NCBI RefSeq assembly: GCF_907165215.1
Contig: NZ_CAJRAY010000038.1
Location: 18,125-82,124 of the forward strand
Length of the DNA: 64,000 nt
Reading direction: 5' to 3'
Source: Thermobacillus xylanilyticus
Lineage (GTDB): Bacteria > Bacillota > Bacilli > Paenibacillales > Paenibacillaceae
Shown: piece by piece, positions 42,678-50,968 of the stretch
How the letters are laid out: each line of letters opens with the position of its first letter
Position numbering within the stretch: position 1 is the stretch's first letter
Notes under the pieces: generated by a model
What the model was told of the DNA's origin: nothing
Databases searched by the model: none
What the model saw: only the letters and a program-made list of their open reading frames with translations
Made by a program: the position numbers and the translations under genes

Positions 42678-44282
42678 CTACCGCTCCATTGCCGTCCGCG
42701 CATCGCCGGAGCCGAGCCGGCGCCGGAACAGGAACGCCAGCTTGAGCCGCAGCAGATCGTCGGTTTTCTTGAAATCGATATCCAGCATCTCGCTCAATTT
42801 CTCGATGCGGTATGCGGCCGTGTTGCGATGAATATAGAGCCGCCTTGCCGTCTCCCCAAGCTGTCCGTCGCATTCCAGGTATGTCTCGAGCGTCCGCAGC
42901 ATCTCGGCGGTATAGTCGGCATCTTTGCTTTGCAGCCCGCCGAGCAGCCGTCTGCAGAACGCGCGCATCCGGTTCGCGTCCACCTGCTCGAACAGGATCG
43001 CGAGATCGATCGTCTCGTAGTTCACGACGGAAGCGGCGATCGCCCAGGCATCCGACGTCCGCTGCGCTTCGAGGCATTCGGCGAATGCGGCGCGAAGATC
43101 GCCCGCATGCTGCTTGCGCGTGCTGCAGCAGGCGCGCGGCTTGCCCTGGCCGGACGGCCATGCGGCCAGGCAATCGGCGAGCGCCGTCTCGAGCGGCCCG
43201 TCCGGGTCTTCCGGATCGTCCCGGTACACCGACAGCAGCCCTTCCTCCAGCACGACGTGAACGCCGCCGAACGGTTCCAGACCGGCGTAATGCTGCATCT
43301 CCCGTTTCAGCTGCTGCAGCCGTTCGGCGCGCATGGACGCGATCGACGGCCCCGGAATGTCGGTCAGTACGCAGCGGTACGGGCGGCCGAGCAGATCGAT
43401 CTCCCAGCGGTCGAGGCACTCCTCCAGCTTCTCGAGCGTAAGACCGTGCTTCAGATGGCGCTTGATAAGCAGCCCGATGTCACGGCGGACCGTCCATTCA
43501 ACATAATCTTCGATTTTGAAATCTTTATGGAAACCGATGAGTTCAGCGGCCTGCAGATACAGATTTTCTTCAACCGGCGAGAGCACGGGGCTCTTGTAAT
43601 AGAAGAGCACGAAGCCCGTGCACTGCGCCTGCTTCATGAGCGGCACCCGGAACGCCTGGCCTGCGGCCGTCCGGACCCGCTGGGCCAGCGGTTTCCACGG
43701 CCACAGTTCGACAAGCCCCGAATCCGCATGCCCCGTCCCGTTGAACACCACCTGTCCGCGCGAGCCGATGACCGCGATCGGGCAGCCGATCACCTCCATG
43801 ACGGACTCGAACAGCTGACGGATATGGCCGGACTGCAGCGCGAACCGCATCAGCCGGACCTGTTTGTCCAGAACGGTCTGCAGTTCGACGGTACTTCGCC
43901 TCAGCTCTTCGCGGAACAAGGCGTTCATCTGGTCGGAGAAGGTGAACGGATAGGGCAGTTCGATGAGCGGAAAACCGAGGTCGTCAGCGGCCGCGATCAT
44001 TTCTTCCGGGATGGCGCTCCAGAAACGGCCGAGCTTGACGCCCAGGCCGGATGAGCCGCGCCGGTCGAGCTTGCGCACCAGTTCGGCGGCTTCACCCGGA
44101 CGGTCCTTGAACAGATACGCGGTCGTGAAGACCATCTCGCCTTCCTTGATCCAGTCCGTAATGTCCGGAGCGTCCATGACGTTGACCGCCTTGACAATGC
44201 GGTTTTTTCCGGCATCTCCCGCAACCAGACGCGCCTCGGTCAACGGATAGACGGACAGGGCCTGCTCGACGGTCATGTGCAT
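42678..44282 (-). CDS. pucR: Purine catabolism transcriptional regulator, PucR family
   Basis: This 534-residue regulator has an amino PucR domain (residues 1-125, with GDAGKNRIVKAVNVMDAPDI and the PLIELPYPFTFSDQMNALFR segment) and a GAF-like middle. The carboxy helix-turn-helix of the PucR/CdaR type includes MLRTLETYLECDGQLGETA, RRLYIHRNTAAYRIEKLSEM and LLRLKLAFLFRRRL. It probably senses a purine breakdown product such as allantoin. I chose the ATG at 44282, six bases after GAGGTG, rather than a longer frame running into the promoter. The gene sits in the middle of the run, with its own promoter and a large inverted repeat. Confidence 0.92.
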   Translation of the reverse strand: MHMTVEQALSVYPLTEARLVAGDAGKNRIVKAVNVMDAPDITDWIKEGEMVFTTAYLFKDRPGEAAELVRKLDRRGSSGLGVKLGRFWSAIPEEMIAAADDLGFPLIELPYPFTFSDQMNALFREELRRSTVELQTVLDKQVRLMRFALQSGHIRQLFESVMEVIGCPIAVIGSRGQVVFNGTGHADSGLVELWPWKPLAQRVRTAAGQAFRVPLMKQAQCTGFVLFYYKSPVLSPVEENLYLQAAELIGFHKDFKIEDYVEWTVRRDIGLLIKRHLKHGLTLEKLEECLDRWEIDLLGRPYRCVLTDIPGPSIASMRAERLQQLKREMQHYAGLEPFGGVHVVLEEGLLSVYRDDPEDPDGPLETALADCLAAWPSGQGKPRACCSTRKQHAGDLRAAFAECLEAQRTSDAWAIAASVVNYETIDLAILFEQVDANRMRAFCRRLLGGLQSKDADYTAEMLRTLETYLECDGQLGETARRLYIHRNTAAYRIEKLSEMLDIDFKKTDDLLRLKLAFLFRRRLGSGDARTAMER

Positions 44283-44318
44283 GGATGTCACCTCGCAATG
44301 CAGCGGAATGTGTATGTC

Positions 44319-44372
44319 ATTATATATAACATAATATTGCACAAAAAGCGTTTATTGCAATATTTATGTTAT
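44319..44372 (-). promoter_or_regulatory. pucR promoter with a long inverted repeat (operator candidate)
   Basis: A TATAAT box (44324-44319, minus strand) lies next to an inverted repeat whose arms are ATAACATAATATTGCA (44326-44341) and TGCAATATTTATGTTAT (44356-44372). They are perfect apart from one inserted T and are separated by 14 bases. The repeat covers the -35 region and beyond, a layout suited to control by a dimeric factor, possibly PucR itself. Further TTTACATAAA-like half-sites continue to about 44390. Confidence 0.65.
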
Positions 44373-44444
44373 ATTTATTTACATAAACATTTTGCCTTTC
44401 AATTCCGCTGCCCGTTACGTTCGGCATCCAACGCGATTGGACGA

Positions 44445-45239
44445 TCATCGTCGGCGACAATGCCCCGGCACCTCCGCATCAGCCGGCCAGTCCGTTCCTT
44501 GTCCTCCCCTCCGCCTCCCGGCAGAAATGCAGCCCCGGTTTTTTTCCGGCCGAACGCCGCCGTATCCGGCAAGACGAAGCGCGTGCCCGACGGTTACCGC
44601 AACCGAATCAACCACCGGCACTTTCAACCGCCGCTCCGCTTCCGCCGCCGCGCGCGCCCCGCGCATGTTCGTGCAGACGACGGCGACACCGTCGGCGCCT
44701 GGCATGGCGGCGGCTTCCCCGATCATCCGGACGATCTCATCTTCCGAGAGATCCGCGAACGAACGGTTGACCGTCAACCCGCGTCCGACCGCTCCCGCGG
44801 AGCGGATGCCGAAGCCTTCGTAGACGGCGGCAATCCGCTCGTTCACATCCGCCGTATACGGCGTGACGATGGCCAGACGCCTGATCCCGCACGCGCGCAC
44901 GGCATCCAGAATGGCCATCGTCGAAGTTGTCGCGGGAATTCCCGTGCCGCGCTCGATCGCTTCGCACAGCCGCCGGTCATGATCGATGCCGAGCCAGCTT
45001 CCCGCGGTGCCGTTCCAGACAATCAGCCTCACGCCGGCGTCCGCCAGCAGCGAGGCCGCTTCGAGCATCGGTCCCGCCGCGAACTGCGCGTCCGACGCCG
45101 GGGACAGCGCGATTTCCGTCACGCGCACCCGCGCGTAATGGACGCTGACGCCGGGAACGCCATGCAGCAGCCGGTTCGTGACAGGTCCCGCAACGGTATT
45201 GGACGACGGGATAAGCATGCCGATCCTCACGGTTTCCAC
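44445..45239 (-). CDS. Asp/Glu racemase superfamily protein, maleate isomerase-like
   Basis: This protein of about 264 residues belongs to the Asp/Glu/hydantoin racemase superfamily, in the branch of maleate cis-trans isomerases and arylmalonate decarboxylases. Two cysteines are spaced as expected only in part: VVCTNMRGARAA near residue 185 is the second active-site loop. In the first loop LIVWNGTAGSWLG has no cysteine, so two-base racemisation is doubtful. MLIPSSNTVAGPVTNRLL and HYARVRV are typical of the maleate isomerase amino end. The GTG at 45239 has GGGAG close upstream. It is the last gene of the Rieske/RidA module before pucR. Confidence 0.72.
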   Translation of the reverse strand: METVRIGMLIPSSNTVAGPVTNRLLHGVPGVSVHYARVRVTEIALSPASDAQFAAGPMLEAASLLADAGVRLIVWNGTAGSWLGIDHDRRLCEAIERGTGIPATTSTMAILDAVRACGIRRLAIVTPYTADVNERIAAVYEGFGIRSAGAVGRGLTVNRSFADLSEDEIVRMIGEAAAMPGADGVAVVCTNMRGARAAAEAERRLKVPVVDSVAVTVGHALRLAGYGGVRPEKNRGCISAGRRRGGQGTDWPADAEVPGHCRRR

Positions 45240-45252
45240 GCCGCTCCCTCCC

Positions 45253-46623
45253 TTACGGATCATACAGCACGAAATCGGCCATGACGCCGCAGCCCGGCAC
45301 CCACAGGCCGCCGCCGATTTCGACGGCCGTCACCGCCGGCTTGTGCGAATCGGCGAACGTCTCGCGCCACGCCTCCATCGCGCCGGCGTACAGGTTCAGG
45401 TCCGTGAAATAGAGCGTCGCCTTGACGATCTGACGGACGTCCGCGCCGGCCGCCGCGCAGATCCGCCGCGCCTTCTCGAGGATGTAGGCCATCTGCTTCT
45501 TCCCGTCCAAACCGAAGTACGGCAGACCGGGAGTGAGCGACGCTTCCTTCGCCAGCCCGACGGCGGGGTCGGTCGCCATCAGCCCGCTGAAATAGATCAG
45601 GTCGTCCGCCCGCACCGCCGCCGGCTCCCGGCTCTTCGGCGTCCAGCCGCCCGTCACGGTCGACTTCAGATGCGCCGCCTCCGGCATGAGCAGATCCATC
45701 GCGATCTCGACGCGGCACCCCCGCGCACCGATCTCGACGCGCGGCACGATCAGCCGGGCCGGCGCCTTCCCGGGATCGGGAAACCAGCGCTGCCAGACGT
45801 CCTCCACCGCGGCGAAATCGTTCGGATCCGCAAGGAACACCCACGCCTTCACCGCATGGTCCAGGCTCGTGCCCGCCGCTTCCGCGACGTTCGCCAGCCG
45901 CTTGAGAATATAATCCGTCTGGCGCGCGGCCGGCTCATCGCCCCAGAACAGGCGGTTCGTGCGGGCTTCCGGCGCCAGCGCGTGCAATTCGCCTTCATAG
46001 CCGGGCTGGCCCCAGTTCCCGGCCCAGTCGGTCGCGATGTCGCCGGACAGGAACAACCAGTGCCCGACCCGCACGCCTTCCGCATGGCCGGCTGCCGGCT
46101 TCGGCAATCCGGGTGCCGAGACCGGTTCGGGCCGTTCGCCGGACGCCGCAAGCCGCGCGGTGAAATCGGCCTCCACCAGCGCGCTTTCCACGAGCAGCCG
46201 GCGCACGCCGATGCCGGTCGACGGCGGGCTGAGTCTCTGGAAGTACCGGTTCTTCGTCTCCACGTACCGCCGGTTGTTCACCGTCAAATCGCCGGTCCGG
46301 TAGTCCGGCGACGCCATACCCGCAAGATACCATTGATTGACCCGCACGATCTGTTCGGGCGAGGCGCCGGCCGCCTCCGTGATCGCCGCCACGCGCCGGT
46401 ACAGGTATGCGGCCTGCTTGCCCATCGCGCTCTCATAGTAGGGAAAATGGCCCGGAACGGCCGCCTCCTCCGCCAGCCCGCTCACCAGATCCGACGCCGA
46501 CTGCCCGGAATAGAACAGCCAATCGCCGGCCCGGACGGCCGGGCTGTACGGGATGCCGGGTCGCGGCATCCCGTCGGGCCAGATTTCCGTGATGGCTCCT
46601 TTCGCAATCGCGCTTCTGTCCAT
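45253..46623 (-). CDS. Protein of three tandem RidA-like (YjgF/YER057c/UK114) domains
   Basis: This 456-residue protein appears to contain three successive RidA-like domains: about residues 1-165 (AVRAGDWLFYSGQSASD), 168-325 (GVRVGHWLFLSGDIATD) and 326-456 (AVRADDLIYFSGLMATD). Each ends with the family's terminal beta strand. Single RidA domains trimerise and hydrolyse enamine/imine intermediates; relatives act in aminomuconate and pyrimidine (RutC) breakdown. By eye the key arginine is kept in domains 1 and 2 (PARLIVPRVEI in the second) but replaced in domain 3 (KPAVTAVEI). A single-chain pseudotrimer is a reasonable inference. It lies between the alpha/beta hydrolase and the racemase-like gene. 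Confidence 0.85.
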   Translation of the reverse strand: MDRSAIAKGAITEIWPDGMPRPGIPYSPAVRAGDWLFYSGQSASDLVSGLAEEAAVPGHFPYYESAMGKQAAYLYRRVAAITEAAGASPEQIVRVNQWYLAGMASPDYRTGDLTVNNRRYVETKNRYFQRLSPPSTGIGVRRLLVESALVEADFTARLAASGERPEPVSAPGLPKPAAGHAEGVRVGHWLFLSGDIATDWAGNWGQPGYEGELHALAPEARTNRLFWGDEPAARQTDYILKRLANVAEAAGTSLDHAVKAWVFLADPNDFAAVEDVWQRWFPDPGKAPARLIVPRVEIGARGCRVEIAMDLLMPEAAHLKSTVTGGWTPKSREPAAVRADDLIYFSGLMATDPAVGLAKEASLTPGLPYFGLDGKKQMAYILEKARRICAAAGADVRQIVKATLYFTDLNLYAGAMEAWRETFADSHKPAVTAVEIGGGLWVPGCGVMADFVLYDP

Positions 46624-46627
46624 GCCG

Positions 46628-47431
46628 TCACCGCCCTTCCAGAAATTCGCGGATCAGCCGGATCGTCGTCTCCGGCTCCCGCTTGTGCAGTTCATGCCCC
46701 GCCTCCGGCAAATACCGGATGTCGACCGACGGATTGAGCGCCTCCAGCTCGCGCGCTTCGGCCGGACCGATGAACGGCGCGCCGCCGCAGGCGACCAGAC
46801 GGGCGGGAACGCGGAGCAGCCGGTACCAGACGTGGAACGGCTCTTCGTTCATCGCGAGGTACGACTGCTCGATCGCCTCCGGCGCGCATGCCTTAAGCTC
46901 CCGCGCCTTCGCTTCCGGATCGATCCCGATGGCGGCGTAATGCGCGCGGAACGCTTCCAGATCGCCGGCGTCTAGCATTGCCTTTGGAACCGTGAAGCGG
47001 GCAAGCGGCAGCGGAAACGGCGGACGCCCCGGACCCGACAGCGGCGGATCGATCATCATGACCCGGCCGGTCAGCTCCGGGTAAGCGGCCGCGAACGCCG
47101 CCGCGATGCGGGCCCCCATCGAATGCCCGATCAGCGCCGGCTTGCCGCCGCCGGGCAGCGCGTTCCACAGCGCGAGCAGATCGGCGATGTAATCCCGCAT
47201 CGCGTAGCCGGAAGCCGGCTTGCCCGAGCGGCCGCGGCCGCGCAGGTCGAGGGCGATGTACCGCCGGTGCTGCGGCAGCGCCGCCATGATCGGCCCGAAC
47301 GCGCTGCCGTTCTCCGAAATGCCGTGCAGGAAGATGACCGGCTCGCCGCCCGGATCGCCGCATGCGGCGGCGTACAGCTGAACGCCGCCTGCCTCGATCC
47401 CGATCTCGTCAAACGCGATGCGCTTCATCAT
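46628..47431 (-). CDS. Alpha/beta hydrolase (NicD/RutD-like)
   Basis: This 267-residue soluble hydrolase has the alpha/beta fold. The oxyanion motif is IFLHGISENG (residues 33-42), the nucleophile elbow ALIGHSMGARIAAAFAA (serine near residue 104) and the catalytic histidine AGHELHK near 245. Among characterised relatives, N-formylmaleamate deformylase and the aminoacrylate hydrolase RutD have this size and setting, so a C-N bond hydrolase is plausible. Its ATG lies 23 bases inside the end of the Rieske gene, and the RidA gene follows after four bases. Confidence 0.85.
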   Translation of the reverse strand: MMKRIAFDEIGIEAGGVQLYAAACGDPGGEPVIFLHGISENGSAFGPIMAALPQHRRYIALDLRGRGRSGKPASGYAMRDYIADLLALWNALPGGGKPALIGHSMGARIAAAFAAAYPELTGRVMMIDPPLSGPGRPPFPLPLARFTVPKAMLDAGDLEAFRAHYAAIGIDPEAKARELKACAPEAIEQSYLAMNEEPFHVWYRLLRVPARLVACGGAPFIGPAEARELEALNPSVDIRYLPEAGHELHKREPETTIRLIREFLEGR

Positions 47432-48638
47432 CGGGCATCTCCAACTTCACCCGGATGCCGAGCTCGTCCAGATACCTGAAATAGCGTTTCGCCAGCCACC
47501 GGTTGAACTGCGGCAGCGTCCGTTCCAGTTCCGCATACCGGCCGCGGCTCGACAGCTTCGCGAAATAGCCGCGCATCAGCGAGGCATTCGCCTCCAGATC
47601 TTGCGCATTGATGAGCTGGACGCTGTCATTCGCCAGCTTGTAGCGTTCTTCGAAATCCGGCAAGGCGATCGTCTCCGGCGGGTACAGCAAGCCGGACCGA
47701 AATTCGATATGGTGCGGGCCGCGCGGCAGGATGATGTTGTACCACACCTGATCCGGCATCAGGCCGAGCGTGAGCATCGGCGGCACCGATGCGATCATCA
47801 TCCGCTGCCGCTGCTCCTCCGTCAGCCCGGGCATCGGCGGGAAAATCGCCTTCATGTCCGGCGAGAAGCCGGCGTCCATATGGGTGAATCCGGTCGGATG
47901 CATGATCTGTCCGTCATCGTCTTCGAATTCAATGAAGGTGGCCAGGCGGCTCGGCGCGAAATCGTGCGGCCCTTTGTGCAGGTAGTTCGTGTGGTACGGT
48001 TCGAGGGAAGATTCGATCATGATTTTCCAGTTCCAGGGAAGATCGGTCAGGTCGACCGTCGGCATGGAGACGAGTTCGGTCATCCGGTAGTTGCGCATTT
48101 CATCGTCCAATTTCTGAAGCGTCGGGGCAAGCGGAGGGGCGTCGGGATCAAAGTGGCAGAAAATGAACCCGTTCCAGATTTCGACCTTCAATCGGGGCAG
48201 GCTGTGGTCATGGCGCAAAATCTCGAACGGCTCGATGCGGATCATCTCAGGGGCGGACAAGAGCTCTCCGTCCAGCCCGTACGTCCACCAGTGGAGCGGG
48301 CAGCGGAACGAGCTGCAGTTGCCCTTGCCCTCCGCCACCAGATGGCCGCGATGCTGGCAGACGGCGGACAGGACATGGATATTGCCGTCATGGCCCCGCG
48401 CCACGATGAGCGGATCGTCGAGCAGCGTCAGCGTGAAATAGTCGCCGGGATTCGGCACCATTTCCTGCCGGCCGATGCACAGCCAGTTCCGGTAATAGAT
48501 CGCTTCCTTCTCGAATTCGAAGAACGCCTGCGACGTATAGCATGCGGGCGGAAGCGAACGCGCCTCCTTCGATTCGATGAGCGACGGTCCGAGTTCGGCC
48601 AGAATCTCGAGCACCTCTTCGGTCGGTTTGTAACCCAT
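47409..48638 (-). CDS. Rieske non-heme iron oxygenase, large (alpha) subunit
   Basis: This 409-residue oxygenase component has a Rieske [2Fe-2S] site CQHRGH...CPLH (C-x-H-x16-C-x2-H, near residues 94-115). A mononuclear iron site follows in SSLEPYHTNYLHKG, with the usual two histidines, and the distal region NAQDLEANASLMRGYF agrees with ring-hydroxylating oxygenases. Such enzymes hydroxylate or dihydroxylate rings or remove N- and O-methyl groups. They need an electron-transfer partner, but no ferredoxin or reductase gene lies in this window. AAGGAGG precedes the ATG. The context of amidohydrolases, RidA and the purine cluster suggests an N-heterocyclic substrate. Confidence 0.92.
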   Translation of the reverse strand: MGYKPTEEVLEILAELGPSLIESKEARSLPPACYTSQAFFEFEKEAIYYRNWLCIGRQEMVPNPGDYFTLTLLDDPLIVARGHDGNIHVLSAVCQHRGHLVAEGKGNCSSFRCPLHWWTYGLDGELLSAPEMIRIEPFEILRHDHSLPRLKVEIWNGFIFCHFDPDAPPLAPTLQKLDDEMRNYRMTELVSMPTVDLTDLPWNWKIMIESSLEPYHTNYLHKGPHDFAPSRLATFIEFEDDDGQIMHPTGFTHMDAGFSPDMKAIFPPMPGLTEEQRQRMMIASVPPMLTLGLMPDQVWYNIILPRGPHHIEFRSGLLYPPETIALPDFEERYKLANDSVQLINAQDLEANASLMRGYFAKLSSRGRYAELERTLPQFNRWLAKRYFRYLDELGIRVKLEMPDDEAHRV

Positions 48639-48676
48639 GCCTCACAACCTCCTTGATCTTGATGATCGGTCGGCCG

Positions 48677-50017
48677 TCAAGCCGGGACGAACGGCTCGCG
48701 CAGCCTGAACAGCCGCTCTGCCGCCGTCTGGCCGGAAGCGATGATCTCCGACACGTCGGCGCGGACCAGCCGATGGTCCCGTACAACCTGCCGTCCGTCG
48801 ATGAACACATGCTTCACGTCGGCACCGGTTGCGGCGTAGACGACGTTGCTCGCGGCGTTGTTGTATTTTCCGCCCATGACGGGCGTCAAATGGGGCTTCC
48901 GAAAATCGATGACGATCAGGTCTGCTTTCTTGCCGACCTCCAGCGAACCGATCTCGCGGTCCAGTCCGAGCGCCTTCGCGCCGCCTATCGTGGCCATCCG
49001 GATCACCGTTTCCGCCGGCATGACGCGGGCGTCAAGCAGCCGCGCCTTCTGCAGCAGCGGAACGAACTTCATCTCCTCGAGCATGTCGAGGTTGTTGTTC
49101 TCCTTCACCCCGTCGGTGCCGATGCCGACCGTCACGCCCATCTCGAGCAGTTCCTTGACCGGCGCGATGCCGGACGCCAGCTTCAGATTGCTGACGGGAC
49201 AATGGGCGACGGCGGTGCCCGTCCGGGCCAGCAGCTCGCGCTCTTCCCGGCGGAGCCAGACGCAGTGGGCCAGCACGGTCCGCGGTCCGAGGATGCCGCG
49301 GTCGTGGAACAGTTCCACAGGCCATCTCCCCGTCCGGAGTTTCAGGCTGATCGCCATGTCCCGCGATTCCTCACCGTGGGTATGGATGCCGGTGTCGTAC
49401 TTCGCTGCAAGTTCGGCCGCTTTCCGGTACGCTTCCTCCGTGTTGTAGGTCAGATGCTCGAGGGCGAACCAGACGTGAATCCGTCCTTCCGATGTGCCGT
49501 TCCGCTCCTCGACGAGCCGCCGGTTCGTCTCGAGCGTCTCGAACCAATCCATGCCCGGTTTGTCGACGACGTACGGCGCCAGCACGGCGCGAAGTCCGAG
49601 CTCGTCCGCCGCAACCGCGCATTTGTGCATGAAGCGGTACATGTCGAGCACGCAGGTGGTGCCGGACAACAGCGCTTCGGCGTAGCAGAGCCGAGCCGCC
49701 GCGTGCGCAAGATCCTCGGTCAAAGCCCGATGTTTCGGATCGACATGCTTCGCCAGCCATTCGAACACCGGCAGATCTTCAGCCGTGCCGCGGATCAGTC
49801 CCGAATGCATGTGCAGGTTGACCAGGCCGGGCATGATGACGGAACCGGACGCGTCCAGCCGCTCCGCCGCCGGATAGCGCGCCCCGAGTACATCCGCCGG
49901 TCCGATGTCGACGATCCGCGTGCCTTCAATGAGCAGCGCGCCGCTTTCGATCGTTTCGTCCTGCCCGTTCACCGTCAGAACCGTGCCGCCGGTGATGAGC
50001 AGCGGCTTAACGTCCAT
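48677..50017 (-). CDS. ATZ/TRZ-type amidohydrolase of the Rieske module
   Basis: This 446-residue amidohydrolase-superfamily enzyme resembles hydroxyatrazine/chlorohydrolase and nucleobase deaminase proteins. Metal-site motifs are MPGLVNLHMHSGLIRG, GIHTHGEES, VLAHCVWLRREE and GIGTDGVKENNNLD. It is clearly related to the amidohydrolase at 41340, but the two differ throughout, so they probably act on different substrates. The ATG at 50017 has GGGAG upstream; a longer frame has no ribosome site. It could remove an amino group from, or open, an N-heterocycle before or after the Rieske step. Confidence 0.86.
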   Translation of the reverse strand: MDVKPLLITGGTVLTVNGQDETIESGALLIEGTRIVDIGPADVLGARYPAAERLDASGSVIMPGLVNLHMHSGLIRGTAEDLPVFEWLAKHVDPKHRALTEDLAHAAARLCYAEALLSGTTCVLDMYRFMHKCAVAADELGLRAVLAPYVVDKPGMDWFETLETNRRLVEERNGTSEGRIHVWFALEHLTYNTEEAYRKAAELAAKYDTGIHTHGEESRDMAISLKLRTGRWPVELFHDRGILGPRTVLAHCVWLRREERELLARTGTAVAHCPVSNLKLASGIAPVKELLEMGVTVGIGTDGVKENNNLDMLEEMKFVPLLQKARLLDARVMPAETVIRMATIGGAKALGLDREIGSLEVGKKADLIVIDFRKPHLTPVMGGKYNNAASNVVYAATGADVKHVFIDGRQVVRDHRLVRADVSEIIASGQTAAERLFRLREPFVPA

Positions 50018-50065
50018 ATCGCCATCTCCCTTCCGGAAAAATGATCTCCGTGCGCGACACGGCAT

Positions 50066-50917
50066 CTACTCCGCGAACGCCATGCGCTTCCACCCGGAAA
50101 CGCACGGCCTGCCCGACGTGTAGTGCATCTCGCCTGCCGTGACGTCCCAGACCATCGCGCTGAGCGTCATATGCGGAAGCGGCGCATTCGACCTCCCGTG
50201 CAGGATGCCGTGGGCGCAGATGCTGCCGCTGCCCGTGCCGTCCCGTTCATGGGTCGCGGTCAGCCGTTTCAGCGCGTCCACGGCCGTCCGGCTGTCCAAC
50301 GGCCTGCCGGCGAGCAGACGCAGCGCCGCCGACGCTGTCTCGTACCGCCGCCCGCGGTCTGCGCGCAGCCGGGCGGACATACGCCGCTGCTTTCCCGGGA
50401 ACAGTCCGAACGCCTGGTTGCTCCGCACCGCCCATCCGGCCGACGACGCGTCCTGCCAGGCGGTCCGTCCCCGGCAATGCTCAAATACAAGGATCGTGCC
50501 GTTCTTGTCGGCGATGATGTGGCTTCCCCCGATGGACGGCCCGCCTTCCGCGATGCCCCGTTCCAGCACTTCCAGCGCGCCCCGGGCGTCCGTACAGACC
50601 GCGAGCGCTTCAGCCTGGAGCCGGCCGCGCAGATCGCCCTGCCAATAGTCGGCAGTCTCGCGGAGAGCGGACGGTTCCGAAGGATCGGCATAATCGAAGT
50701 ACGAACTGATGAGCAGCAGCCCCTGATCGTTGAGTCCGGCATTGATGCCCTGCTGCGGCGCCAGTCCGTACGCCAGGATGGCGTGTCGCGACGGTCCGGC
50801 GGCCTTCCCGTGCCAGAACAAGACCGGCGGTGAATCCGACGTTTTGAATCCGAACACGGCGGGCGTGCCGTCCTCCTTCATGCATCGCATGGCGCCGATC
50901 GTGCAGATGGAAATCAC
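50066..50917 (-). CDS. Ntn-type amide hydrolase (C45 / acyl-transferase-like family)
   Basis: This protein of up to 283 residues resembles the C45/choloylglycine-hydrolase-like N-terminal nucleophile enzymes, which cut linear amides. The likely nucleophile is the cysteine in ICTIGAMRC at the amino end, and GLNDQGLLLISSYFDY and IGGSHIIADKNGTILVFEH fit the fold. The start is unclear: a GTG at 50917 is almost inside the strong ribosome site GGAGGAGGTGA. An ATC eight bases after that site would place the cysteine at position 2, exactly where an N-terminal nucleophile is needed. The frame is continuous with that of the upstream membrane protein after its TGA stop. Confidence 0.7.
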   Translation of the reverse strand: MISICTIGAMRCMKEDGTPAVFGFKTSDSPPVLFWHGKAAGPSRHAILAYGLAPQQGINAGLNDQGLLLISSYFDYADPSEPSALRETADYWQGDLRGRLQAEALAVCTDARGALEVLERGIAEGGPSIGGSHIIADKNGTILVFEHCRGRTAWQDASSAGWAVRSNQAFGLFPGKQRRMSARLRADRGRRYETASAALRLLAGRPLDSRTAVDALKRLTATHERDGTGSGSICAHGILHGRSNAPLPHMTLSAMVWDVTAGEMHYTSGRPCVSGWKRMAFAE

Positions 50918-50968
50918 CTCCTCCGGCGTTATGGACGCGGTCGCGACGGCCGATTCCGCTTCTTCCGG

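Noticed and set aside
40638-44054. Very long plus-strand open frame (over 1100 codons) opposite pucA, the amidohydrolase and pucR
   Set aside because: It is antisense to three well-recognised genes, has Arg/Pro/His-rich composition typical of GC-rich shadow frames, and no recognisable domain.
44445-48638. A standard aerobic nicotinate (nic) or pyrimidine (rut) degradation cluster
   Set aside because: Only the alpha/beta hydrolase, RidA and isomerase-like genes resemble those pathways. NicC, NicX, NicF, RutA and RutB homologues are absent and a Rieske oxygenase is added.
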